Source of the DNA: Brucella pseudogrignonensis
Lineage (GTDB): Bacteria; Pseudomonadota; Alphaproteobacteria; Rhizobiales; Rhizobiaceae
DNA length: 64,000 bases
NCBI RefSeq assembly: GCF_032190615.1
Contig: NZ_JAVLAT010000001.1
Span: 1,434,501-1,498,500, forward strand
Direction: 5' to 3'
Shown here: positions 56,752 to 64,000 of the stretch, one piece after another
How the letters are laid out: each line of letters begins with the position of its first letter
Numbering within the stretch: position 1 is the stretch's first letter
Made by a program: the position numbers and the translations under genes
Notes under the pieces: generated by a model
The model's input: only the letters and a program-made list of their open reading frames with translations
Database searches by the model: none
What the model was told of the DNA's origin: nothing

Positions 56752-59439
56752 TTAAGCAGCGAGATCACGCAGAACGGTCTGCAAAATACCGCCATTCTTC
56801 ATGTAGTCGAGCTCGTCCAGCGTATCGATACGGCAGATCAGTGGAACCTTCTTCACGGTGCCATCGGCATAGGTGATCGAAGCTTCAACCTTCTGGCGTG
56901 GGCGCACATCGGCAAGGCCTTCGATAGAGACGATTTCGTCACCCTTCAGACCGAGCGTCTGCCAGCTTGTGCCTTCTTCAAATACAAATGGCACAATGCC
57001 CATGCCAACGAGGTTGGAGCGGTGGATACGCTCAAACGACTGCGCAATCACGGCCTTCACACCAAGCAGATTGGTGCCTTTTGCAGCCCAGTCACGCGAC
57101 GACCCATTGCCATATTCGACACCTGCAAAGATGACGAGTGGAACACCCTCGGCCTTATACTGCATAGCAGCATCATAGATCGAGGTTTCTTCCTTCGACG
57201 GATAGTGAATGGTGTAACCACCTTCACGTCCGTTTTCGCCCAGCATGTGATTGCGAATACGGATATTGGCGAAGGTGCCGCGCATCATCACTTCATGGTT
57301 GCCACGACGCGTGCCGTACTGGTTGAAGTCGGCAATGCCGACGCCGTGGTCAAGCAGATACTTGCCAGCAGGCGACTGGGCCTTGATGGAACCGGCAGGC
57401 GAGATGTGGTCGGTCGTGATCTTGTCGCCGAAAAGACCGAGCACCCGTGCGCCCTTAACATCTGCAATCGTGCCAGCCGACTTGCCCATGCCGACAAAGT
57501 ATGGCGGGTTCTGCACATAGGTCGAATTGTCATCCCATGCATAGGTTTGACCAGCAGGCACCTGTACGGCTTGCCAGTTTTCGTCGCCCTTGAACACATC
57601 CGCATATTTTTCAGAGAAGACTTTGCGGGTTACGTTCTTGGCAATGAAATCCTGAATCTCAGCCGATGACGGCCAGATGTCACGCAGGAATACCGGATTG
57701 CCATCCTTGTCTTCGCCAAGAGGCTCCTTGGTCAGGTCTTTTGTAACCGTACCTGCAAGCGCGTGGGCAACAACCAGCGGCGGCGAAGCCAGATAGTTTG
57801 CCTGAACGTCAGGCGAAACACGGCCTTCAAAGTTACGGTTGCCGGAAAGGACGGCTGCCGCAATCAGACCTTTTTCATTGATGGTCTTGGAGATTGGAGC
57901 AGGCAAAGGACCGGAGTTACCGATACAGGTCGTGCAGCCGAAACCAACAAGGTTGAAACCAAGCGCATCCAGATCCTTCTGAAGACCAGCCGATTCAAGA
58001 TAGGCGGCAACAACCTGAGAGCCGGGCGCAAGCGAGGTCTTGACCCAAGGCTTTGTCTTCAGACCCTTGGCAACAGCATTGCGTGCCAGAAGACCGGCAG
58101 CAATCAGCACACTCGGGTTCGAGGTGTTGGTACATGACGTAATCGCAGCAATTGCCACATCGCCATGGCCGAGATCATAGTCTTCACCTTCAACCGGATA
58201 GCGCGTGGTCTGGCCGGATGTCTTTTTGTATTCGGTTTCAAGCGAGGTTGCGAAACCCGATCCGATGTTTTCCAGTGCGATGCGGCCTTCAGGACGCTTC
58301 GGACCAGCCATCGATGGGACAACGTCACCCATGTCGAGTTCAAGAATGTCAGTGAACACTGGATCTTCTGATCCGGCTTCACGCCACATGCCCTGTGCAC
58401 GCGAATAGGCCTCAACAAGCGCGATGCGGTCTTCTTCGCGACCGGTCGTGTTCATGTAGTTGAGCGTCTCTTTATCGATCGGGAAGAAGCCGCAAGTCGC
58501 ACCATATTCCGGGCCCATATTTGCAATGGTCGCGCGATCAGCCAGCGTCATGTTTTCGAGGCCTTCGCCGAAGAATTCGACAAACTTGCCGACAACGCCC
58601 TTCTTGCGCAGCATTTGCGTAACGGTGAGTACGAGATCGGTTGCAGTCACGCCTTCTTTGACCTTGCCGGTCAGGCGGAAGCCGATGACTTCCGGCAGCA
58701 GCATGGAAACCGGCTGGCCGAGCATTGCGGCTTCCGCTTCAATGCCGCCAACACCCCAGCCAAGAACGCCAAGGCCATTGACCATGGTGGTGTGGGAATC
58801 GGTGCCGACGCAGGTATCCGGATAGGCGAGAGTCACGCCGTCTTCTTCTTTGGTCCAGACGGCCTGTGCCAGATATTCGAGGTTCACCTGATGGCAGATG
58901 CCGGTGCCCGGAGGAACAACACGGAAGTTCTTGAATGCCTGCTGGCCCCACTTGAGGAAGCGATAGCGTTCGCCATTGCGCTGATACTCGAGATCCACAT
59001 TGGCCTTGAATGCATTGGGATTGCCAAATTCATCAACGATAACCGAGTGATCGATCACGAGATCGACAGGAACGAGCGGATTGATTTTCTCAGGGTCGCC
59101 GCCAAGCGCCTTGAGCCCGTCGCGCATGGCTGCAAGATCGACAACGGCTGGAACGCCGGTGAAGTCCTGCATCAATACGCGGGCAGGGCGATAAGCGATT
59201 TCAGCACCCGCTGAACCGCGATCTGTGAGCCATGCTGCAACGGCTTCGATATCCGACTTCTTGACGGAGCGGTCATCTTCAAAGCGCAACAGGTTCTCAA
59301 GCAGAACCTTCATGGAAAATGGAAGTTTGGAAATGCCCTTGAGACCGTTCTTTTCGGCTTCGGTCAAGCTGTAATAGACATAGTCCTTACCGTTAACGGT
59401 GAGGGTTTTGCGGCTTTTGAAACTATCGATGTTAGACAC
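56752..59439 (-). CDS. acnA: Aconitate hydratase A
   Basis: An 895-aa TCA-cycle enzyme. Fe-S ligands are visible as [10 protein letters not shown] and [13 protein letters not shown]; the swivel domain carries [41 protein letters not shown]. Converts citrate to isocitrate; AcnA proteins can act as iron-sensing RNA-binding proteins when the cluster is lost. Divergent from the ccm operon with a 300-base gap. Confidence 0.96.
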   Translation of the reverse strand: MSNIDSFKSRKTLTVNGKDYVYYSLTEAEKNGLKGISKLPFSMKVLLENLLRFEDDRSVKKSDIEAVAAWLTDRGSAGAEIAYRPARVLMQDFTGVPAVVDLAAMRDGLKALGGDPEKINPLVPVDLVIDHSVIVDEFGNPNAFKANVDLEYQRNGERYRFLKWGQQAFKNFRVVPPGTGICHQVNLEYLAQAVWTKEEDGVTLAYPDTCVGTDSHTTMVNGLGVLGWGVGGIEAEAAMLGQPVSMLLPEVIGFRLTGKVKEGVTATDLVLTVTQMLRKKGVVGKFVEFFGEGLENMTLADRATIANMGPEYGATCGFFPIDKETLNYMNTTGREEDRIALVEAYSRAQGMWREAGSEDPVFTDILELDMGDVVPSMAGPKRPEGRIALENIGSGFATSLETEYKKTSGQTTRYPVEGEDYDLGHGDVAIAAITSCTNTSNPSVLIAAGLLARNAVAKGLKTKPWVKTSLAPGSQVVAAYLESAGLQKDLDALGFNLVGFGCTTCIGNSGPLPAPISKTINEKGLIAAAVLSGNRNFEGRVSPDVQANYLASPPLVVAHALAGTVTKDLTKEPLGEDKDGNPVFLRDIWPSSAEIQDFIAKNVTRKVFSEKYADVFKGDENWQAVQVPAGQTYAWDDNSTYVQNPPYFVGMGKSAGTIADVKGARVLGLFGDKITTDHISPAGSIKAQSPAGKYLLDHGVGIADFNQYGTRRGNHEVMMRGTFANIRIRNHMLGENGREGGYTIHYPSKEETSIYDAAMQYKAEGVPLVIFAGVEYGNGSSRDWAAKGTNLLGVKAVIAQSFERIHRSNLVGMGIVPFVFEEGTSWQTLGLKGDEIVSIEGLADVRPRQKVEASITYADGTVKKVPLICRIDTLDELDYMKNGGILQTVLRDLAA

Positions 59440-59739
59440 TTTAGTTCGTCCTCATGCTACTGGCCGGAAAACCAGGACGAACGCCTAAGCTTGCGTTTCA
59501 AGGACGCGCCAAGGTGCGGGTGCAGTCATTTCCGCTGTCCGTCCCGAAACCTGTGCTCTTGCAAGCGCCCAGTGTTTGAGATCGGCCAAAATTTGTTTCC
59601 ACACCGACCGCTGGCATGGTAACTCTGATATAGGGAGTTTCTTATAACGATTCCAGACAGATTATCGTGAACGTCATCCCTTGCGGCAAAATGTTACGTT
59701 ATCCCGGTCGGCTTTGTCAGGTTGACCCTAGGAGAGAAT
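59440..59739. other. Intergenic region between divergent acnA and ccmA
   Basis: 300 bases with no gene. AGGAGA at 59729-59734 is the ccmA ribosome-binding site. No clear regulator site recognised. Confidence 0.35.
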
Positions 59740-60357
59740 ATGCGGCTTGGGGCCGAAAATCTGACGGGTGAACGTGGTGGCGAGACGATCTTCGCAAACC
59801 TCTCTTTTGAATTATTATCTGGCGAAGCACTGATTGTTACGGGTCCGAATGGTTCGGGAAAATCCACGCTGCTGCGGATCATCTGCGGATTGCTTGCGCC
59901 TGAATACGGCAAGATCACGCTCGTTGAAGCCCAAACCACGCTTCCCGTTCAGGCAGCGTCCCATTATCTCGGACACCAGAATGCAATGAAGCCCGCTTTG
60001 AGTGTGCGTGAAAATCTGCTGTTCTGGAAAAAGTTTAATGGAGCAGCGGCACTCGATATTGATGAAGCGCTGGAGGCGGTCGGTTTGCCAGGCGTTGAAA
60101 ATCTGCCGTTTGGCTATCTTTCGACGGGTCAAAAGCGTCGCGTTTCCATCGCAAAACTGTTGATCAGCCACCGTCCGCTCTGGATTGTCGATGAGCCGAC
60201 TGCTGGCCTTGATAAGGCATCCGAGGCGCGCTTCGCAGAACTGATGCGAAACCATATGCGTGACGGCGGCATGGTGATTGCAGCAACACATATTCCACTC
60301 GGCCTCGAAGGTGTAAAAACGCTCGACATGGCGCAATATTCGCCCGAGGTCGCGTGA
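59740..60357 (+). CDS. ccmA: Haem exporter ATP-binding protein CcmA
   Basis: A 205-aa ABC ATPase of cytochrome c maturation: Walker A GPNGSGKST, signature YLSTGQKRRVSIAKLL, Walker B LWIVDEPTAGLD. ATG 59740 (MRLGAENLTGERGGETIF) has AGGAGAGAAT before it; a TTG at 59722 is less likely. Provides energy to release holo-CcmE from CcmBC. The stop overlaps ccmB. Confidence 0.93.
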   Translation: MRLGAENLTGERGGETIFANLSFELLSGEALIVTGPNGSGKSTLLRIICGLLAPEYGKITLVEAQTTLPVQAASHYLGHQNAMKPALSVRENLLFWKKFNGAAALDIDEALEAVGLPGVENLPFGYLSTGQKRRVSIAKLLISHRPLWIVDEPTAGLDKASEARFAELMRNHMRDGGMVIAATHIPLGLEGVKTLDMAQYSPEVA

Positions 60358-61022
60358 TGCTGGCACTGTTTCTGAGAGATTTGCGGTTGAGTTTCCGTGC
60401 TGGCGGCGGCGCGCTGATCGGCATCCTGTTCTTTCTGGCGGTGATTTCGGTGATGCCGTTTGGCGTCGGACCTGATCTTAATCTGCTATCGCGCATTGGC
60501 CCGGCCATGCTGTGGATCGGCGCTTTGCTGGCGACACTTCTTGGCCTCGACCGGCTGTTTCAGGCAGATCGCGATGATGGTTCACTCGATCTGCTGCTCA
60601 TCGGCGCAGACCGGCACATGCTGGCTTTCACAGTTTTTGTGAAATGCTTTGCCCATTGGGTAGCGAGCGTTTTGCCGCTGGTGATAGCTTCGTCCTTGCT
60701 GGGACTCTTCATGAATATGGACGCGACGGCAACGGCCGCAACCACGCTCACACTTCTGGTTGGAACGCCTGCAATCGCCTTTATCGGCGCAGTGGGTGCC
60801 GCCCTTGCGGTCGCTCTTCCACGCGGCGGTTTGCTGGTTTCGGTGATCGTGTTGCCGCTAACCATTCCAGTGCTCATTTTCGGCGTGTCTGCTTCTTATG
60901 GCGCGACAGATGCTGTGGCACCTTTCTTTGCACCGTTTCTTATTCTCTGCGCACTGACTTTATTCTTTGCAGTTTTGGGGCCGATCGCTGCGGCAGCTGC
61001 ACTAAAAACGTCAGCGGATTGA
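60357..61022 (+). CDS. ccmB: Haem exporter permease CcmB
   Basis: A 221-aa protein with six membrane helices (for example MLWIGALLATLLGLDRLFQADRDDGSLDLLLIG). Starts ATG overlapping the ccmA stop (TGATG). Membrane component of the CcmAB transporter. Confidence 0.92.
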   Translation: MLALFLRDLRLSFRAGGGALIGILFFLAVISVMPFGVGPDLNLLSRIGPAMLWIGALLATLLGLDRLFQADRDDGSLDLLLIGADRHMLAFTVFVKCFAHWVASVLPLVIASSLLGLFMNMDATATAATTLTLLVGTPAIAFIGAVGAALAVALPRGGLLVSVIVLPLTIPVLIFGVSASYGATDAVAPFFAPFLILCALTLFFAVLGPIAAAAALKTSAD

Positions 61023-61069
61023 GCATGATCCCGAAAAGTGGGAACCGGTTTTTGGGCCAGATCATGCTC
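61021..61069. repeat. Palindromic intergenic repeat inside the ccm operon
   Basis: GAGCATGAT / ATCATGCTC termini around CCGAAAAGTGGGAACCGG; overlaps the ccmB stop codon by two bases. Sits between ccmB and ccmC, so it must be transcribed and could form an mRNA stem-loop that modulates ccmC levels. Confidence 0.75.
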
Positions 61070-61134
61070 GGCAGAGTGTCGCAGTTGATTGCGGTCAATT
61101 GAACGGCTTAACGCGTCAGGTATAAGTGTAAGTC

Positions 61135-61938
61135 ATGACGAATGAGATTGCGAAAACCACAAGCTGGCTTGATCTGGCAAACCCCACGCGCTTTCTTGGC
61201 TTTGCAGGCCGGATTCTGCCGTGGCTGGCTATCCTTTCAGCGCTATTTCTGGCTGCAGGGCTATATATGGTTTTCCTTTCGCCTGATGACTATCAGCAGG
61301 GGTTGACGGTCCGCATCATGTATATCCATGTGCCTTTCGCATGGCTTTCCATGATGTGCTATTCGATCATGGCAATCTCGGCGCTGGGTACACTGGTCTG
61401 GCGTCATCCGCTGGCCGATGTCTCCATTCGTGCAGCCGCGCCTTTGGGAGCGGTGTTCACAGCATTGGCACTTGCAACTGGCTCGCTCTGGGGCAAACCG
61501 ATGTGGGGTACATGGTGGGTGTGGGACGCGCGCCTAACCTCCGTGTTTGTGCTGTTCCTGATGTATCTTGGCATTATCGCGTTGTCGCGCGCTATGGATG
61601 ATCCGGCAAAAAGCGCCAAGCCGGTTGCTGTGCTTACACTGGTTGGCTTCATCAATATTCCGATCATCAAATTCTCGGTCGACTGGTGGAACACATTGCA
61701 TCAGCCCGCTTCGGTGTTCCGCATGGATGGTCCGACCATTGACGGCTCCATGCTGCGCCCTCTTTTTGTGATGGCCATTGGTTTCACACTGCTGTTTTTG
61801 ACCTTGCATATGATGGCCATGCGCAATGAAATCTGGCGTCGCCGCGTGGCAATGATGAAAAAGCTTGCCGCACGCAATGCAGATCGCAGCCGCCTGAAAA
61901 GAGAGCGCTCTGACGCGCAAGGGGAGGCTGTACAATGA
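61135..61938 (+). CDS. ccmC: Haem exporter protein CcmC
   Basis: A 267-aa protein with six membrane helices and the haem-handling WGTWWVWDARLTSV tryptophan motif plus conserved His residues (IMYIHVPFAW, WWNTLHQPASV). Loads haem onto CcmE. The stop overlaps the ccmD start. Confidence 0.95.
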   Translation: MTNEIAKTTSWLDLANPTRFLGFAGRILPWLAILSALFLAAGLYMVFLSPDDYQQGLTVRIMYIHVPFAWLSMMCYSIMAISALGTLVWRHPLADVSIRAAAPLGAVFTALALATGSLWGKPMWGTWWVWDARLTSVFVLFLMYLGIIALSRAMDDPAKSAKPVAVLTLVGFINIPIIKFSVDWWNTLHQPASVFRMDGPTIDGSMLRPLFVMAIGFTLLFLTLHMMAMRNEIWRRRVAMMKKLAARNADRSRLKRERSDAQGEAVQ

Positions 61939-62105
61939 GCCATTTTGCTTATGTGATGACGTCTTACGGGATTGCGGCAGCAGCCATTGCTATAACGATT
62001 GGCTGGATACTGATTGATCAGCGTATCCAGAAAAGCGAGCTGAAGCGGATTGAGGCGAAGGGCGTGCGCCGCCGTTCAGACAAAGCATCCGGTTCTGCAC
62101 AATGA
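61935..62105 (+). CDS. ccmD: Haem exporter protein CcmD
   Basis: A 56-aa single-helix protein, MSHFAYVMTSYGIAAAAIAITIGWILIDQRIQKSELKRIEAKGVRRRSDKASGSAQ, overlapping ccmC (ATGA) and ccmG (ATGA). The short helix with basic C-terminus is typical CcmD; it stabilises CcmC-CcmE and aids release of holo-CcmE. Confidence 0.85.
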   Translation: MSHFAYVMTSYGIAAAAIAITIGWILIDQRIQKSELKRIEAKGVRRRSDKASGSAQ

Positions 62106-62686
62106 CTGAAGCGACAAAGAAACGCGCAACCTGGGTTGCGCTGCTGCCGTTGATAATTTTCGTCGGTCTTGCTGCAATTTTTGCGGTGCAGCTTTTATCC
62201 GGCAAAGACAACACGACCATTCCGTCCGCACTGATCGGCAAGGATGCCCCACAAACCAATCTCCCGCCCGTGGAAGGTCTTTTGCAGGACGGCACACCTG
62301 TGCCGGGCCTTAACAGTGAAGACTTCAAGGGCAAGCTCACACTGGTCAATGTGTGGGGATCATGGTGCGTTCCATGTCGTCAGGAGCATCCGATGTTGAT
62401 GGAAATCGCCAAGGACAAGCGCATCCGGGTGGTGGGCCTGAATTACAAGGATCAGCCCGAAAACGCTCGCCGTTTCTTGGGCGATCTCGGCAATCCATTT
62501 GCCGCAGTCGGCGCCGACCGCGCCGGACGCTCAGCTATTGAATGGGGCGTCTACGGCGTACCTGAAACCTTCCTCGTCAATGCCGAAGGAAAGATCGTCT
62601 ACAAGCATGTCGGGCCATTCACGCCGGAGTCGGTCAAGAATGACCTGATGCCTGCGGTGGTAAAAGCATTAAATAATACGCATTAA
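62102..62686 (+). CDS. ccmG: Thiol:disulfide interchange protein DsbE/CcmG
   Basis: A 194-aa membrane-anchored thioredoxin: one N-terminal helix (about 10-32), active site NVWGSWCVPCRQEHP, and the CcmG-type GVYGVPETFLVNAEGKIVYKHVGP. Reduces apocytochrome c thiols before haem ligation. Last of the ccmABCDG operon; ccmEFH lie elsewhere. Confidence 0.94.
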   Translation: MTEATKKRATWVALLPLIIFVGLAAIFAVQLLSGKDNTTIPSALIGKDAPQTNLPPVEGLLQDGTPVPGLNSEDFKGKLTLVNVWGSWCVPCRQEHPMLMEIAKDKRIRVVGLNYKDQPENARRFLGDLGNPFAAVGADRAGRSAIEWGVYGVPETFLVNAEGKIVYKHVGPFTPESVKNDLMPAVVKALNNTH

Positions 62687-62786
62687 ATAAATTTGTATTT
62701 TGAAATTCTGTATTATGTAACAGTTTTATTGCGTTGATTTTTTATTATATTTCATTTTGTTATTTATAATAAAAAGGTCAATTGTT
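62687..62786. other. Very AT-rich stretch downstream of ccmG
   Basis: Sharp drop in GC relative to ccmG; marks the left border of the foreign-looking gene that follows. No terminator or repeat boundary is evident. Confidence 0.4.
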
Positions 62787-63611
62787 ATGAATGTTTTCAA
62801 GTATGCGTTTACAATATTCTTTTTTTCGATGGCAGGTATGTCTTACGGATCTAATAATATTTATGGTTATTTTCCTCCAAACGATCACGGAAATTATATA
62901 AATTTGAATTATTTTTACAATACACAAGCTCCTGAGAGTAATTTACTTATTATTGAAAGTCGCTTTAAATTTGACAAAATTGACGTATCTCCACGTTGAA
63001 CAAGGTTTGTTGCAACGCAGTTTTATCTATCTTCAAACTTGCCTGGTGTAAGTGGCGGAGGGGCGATGTATATGGGAGTAAATCCTACTCAGAAATCGCA
63101 AAACTACCCCGGTCAGGTTCACTTTTCCTACTTTGGAAATAGCGAAGGAACCACGATGAGTAAGAACTGTAACAAAGGCGCGGATAATGGCGATGGAATT
63201 TCTTGCGCAATTAATTTGCATACGAACGAAGGTTACACGTATAAATTGAATAGTATTGTTTGGGAAAATTCTCAATCAAATACAATTGTTACTGGTTTAG
63301 TCGAAGTTTTCGATGAGAAAGGGGTTAGTTTAGTTAAAAAAACAATTGGAGAGATTTCATTTCCTCAGGGTGGCTTACTGCTTTCGAGCCCTATCACGTG
63401 GGTCGAAGGAACAGCAGATCCTTGTGATCAAGTATCCGATACAAAAATTACATTTTATCCATTGAGTGTAAGGAATGTAAACGATAAGTTTGGTAACAAA
63501 GGAACTTATCAACTTGCTATGAAAGATCCAGTTAACAATGCATGCGGCGTAAAAACTTGGGCCGCGCCTGACGGTATTGGCACGACTATGGAATATCCTG
63601 CAACCCGATAA
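62787..63611 (+). pseudogene. AT-rich secreted-protein gene interrupted by an in-frame stop
   Basis: A frame opening MNVFKYAFTIFFFSMAGMSYGSNNIYGYFPPN (signal peptide) runs to TGA at 62997-62999 and continues in the same frame through TRFVATQFYLSSNLPGVSGGGAMYMGVN to 63611 (274 codons in total). A single base change, for instance TGG to TGA, would explain it. The C-terminal part with GGAMYMGVN...VHFSYFG may resemble DUF3472 domains, tentatively. The base composition is far more AT-rich than neighbours, suggesting acquisition by transfer. Alternatively the stop is bypassed or a sequencing error. Confidence 0.6.
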
Positions 63612-63619
63612 CACGATCA

Positions 63620-63649
63620 GAAGTAAAGGGCTATCTTGCCCTTTACTTC
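63620..63649. terminator. Hairpin between the AT-rich gene and ilvD
   Basis: Perfect 12-bp stem GAAGTAAAGGGC / GCCCTTTACTTC with a TATCTT loop, nine bases from the ilvD stop; weak T tracts on both strands. Confidence 0.55.
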
Positions 63650-63657
63650 ACCTTTAT

Positions 63658-64000
63658 TCAATCAGGCAGTTTCCGCACTGCACCCTTGGCAGCACTGGTT
63701 GCCATGGAAGCGTAGGCTTTCAGGGCCGTTGAAATCTTGCGCTTGCGCTGTTCCAGTGGCTTCCAGCCTGTTTCATTCTGCTCGGCACGGCGTTGGGCCA
63801 GCGTTGCATCATCAACAGCCAGATGGATCGTGCGGTTTGGAATATCGATATCGATGATATCGCCTTCACGCACCAGACCGATCGTGCCGCCTTCAGCTGC
63901 TTCCGGCGAAACGTGACCAATCGAAAGACCCGATGAGCCACCCGAGAAACGTCCGTCGGTGATCAGCGCGCAAGCCTTACCCAGACCCTTCGACTTGAGG
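63658..64000 (-). CDS. ilvD: Dihydroxy-acid dehydratase, C-terminal part (continues past the window)
   Basis: The visible 114 codons encode the end of Ilv[25 protein letters not shown] and [47 protein letters not shown], ending [11 protein letters not shown]. The [19 protein letters not shown] substrate region is diagnostic. Acts in valine and isoleucine synthesis. The start lies beyond base 64000. Confidence 0.93.
   Translation of the reverse strand, partial: LKSKGLGKACALITDGRFSGGSSGLSIGHVSPEAAEGGTIGLVREGDIIDIDIPNRTIHLAVDDATLAQRRAEQNETGWKPLEQRKRKISTALKAYASMATSAAKGAVRKLPD

Overview
The window is about 64 kb of chromosomal DNA from an alphaproteobacterium of the Rhizobiales, most likely Brucellaceae (the Ochrobactrum/Brucella group). 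This assignment rests on gene content (an IalB-like invasion protein, DUF2794, an imuA-imuB-dnaE2 mutasome with an alphaproteobacterial GAAC-N7-GAAC LexA box, a ybhL leader RNA, a cyoABCD quinol oxidase, a 543-aa Pgm) and on dispersed palindromic intergenic repeats with the core CCGAAAAGTGGGAACCGG. No database search was possible, so genus and family names are from recognition. Most of the window is ordinary core genome; no rRNA, tRNA, CRISPR array, prophage or plasmid backbone was seen.

Layout. 0-5.7 kb: leucine catabolism (HMG-CoA lyase, entering from the left edge, then methylglutaconyl-CoA hydratase), a branched-chain amino-acid binding protein, a membrane-anchored tyrosine phosphatase, a Dabb protein and a molybdopterin-binding protein. 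6.3-10.4 kb: the cytochrome bo3-type quinol oxidase operon cyoABCD. 10.4-11.5 kb: an SH3-domain secreted protein flanked by two hairpin regions that look like small RNAs with anti-Shine-Dalgarno loops. 11.8-18.4 kb: the tamA-tamB outer-membrane assembly pair. 18.5-23.9 kb: an L,D-transpeptidase, a small uncharacterised operon behind a palindrome-rich (possibly iron-responsive) control region, a copper-handling pair (a YcnI-PCu(A)C fusion plus a DUF2946-like protein), a glyoxalase-type protein and the Fe-S carrier Mrp.

23.9-38.3 kb: two inverted 1556-bp copies of one IS1182-like insertion sequence bracket 11.3 kb holding the SOS mutasome (imuA, imuB, dnaE2), a hemolysin-III-type membrane protein, a lytic transglycosylase, small genes, a FAH-family hydrolase, a kinase and pgm. 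The sequences flanking the two IS copies match each other only if this segment is turned round, so it appears to have been inverted by recombination between the copies.

38.3-49.4 kb: a MarR regulator with an operator-like dyad, a ParD-like/methionine aminopeptidase pair, argG, a LysE exporter, rlmN, ialB, a 264-bp MITE-like inverted-repeat element, a YkvA protein, a pterin dehydratase, a low-molecular-weight phosphatase, an RNA cyclic phosphodiesterase and the GDSL esterase tesA. 49.5-55.0 kb: an ABC transporter pair divergent from tesA, a Bax-inhibitor-1 protein with its ybhL leader, an acetyltransferase and DUF2794. 55.5-64 kb: a DUF1223 thioredoxin-like protein, aconitase, the ccmABCDG cytochrome c maturation operon, an AT-rich secreted-protein gene broken by a stop codon (probably acquired), and the 3' end of ilvD running off the right edge.

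Functional themes: aerobic respiration (cyo, ccm, acnA), envelope biogenesis (tamAB, L,D-transpeptidase, lytic transglycosylase, pgm), copper handling, and SOS mutagenesis. The most notable points are the IS-mediated inversion, the shared lesions in both IS transposases, the two candidate anti-SD small RNAs, and the palindrome-rich promoter region of the two-gene operon at 19.7-20.5 kb.
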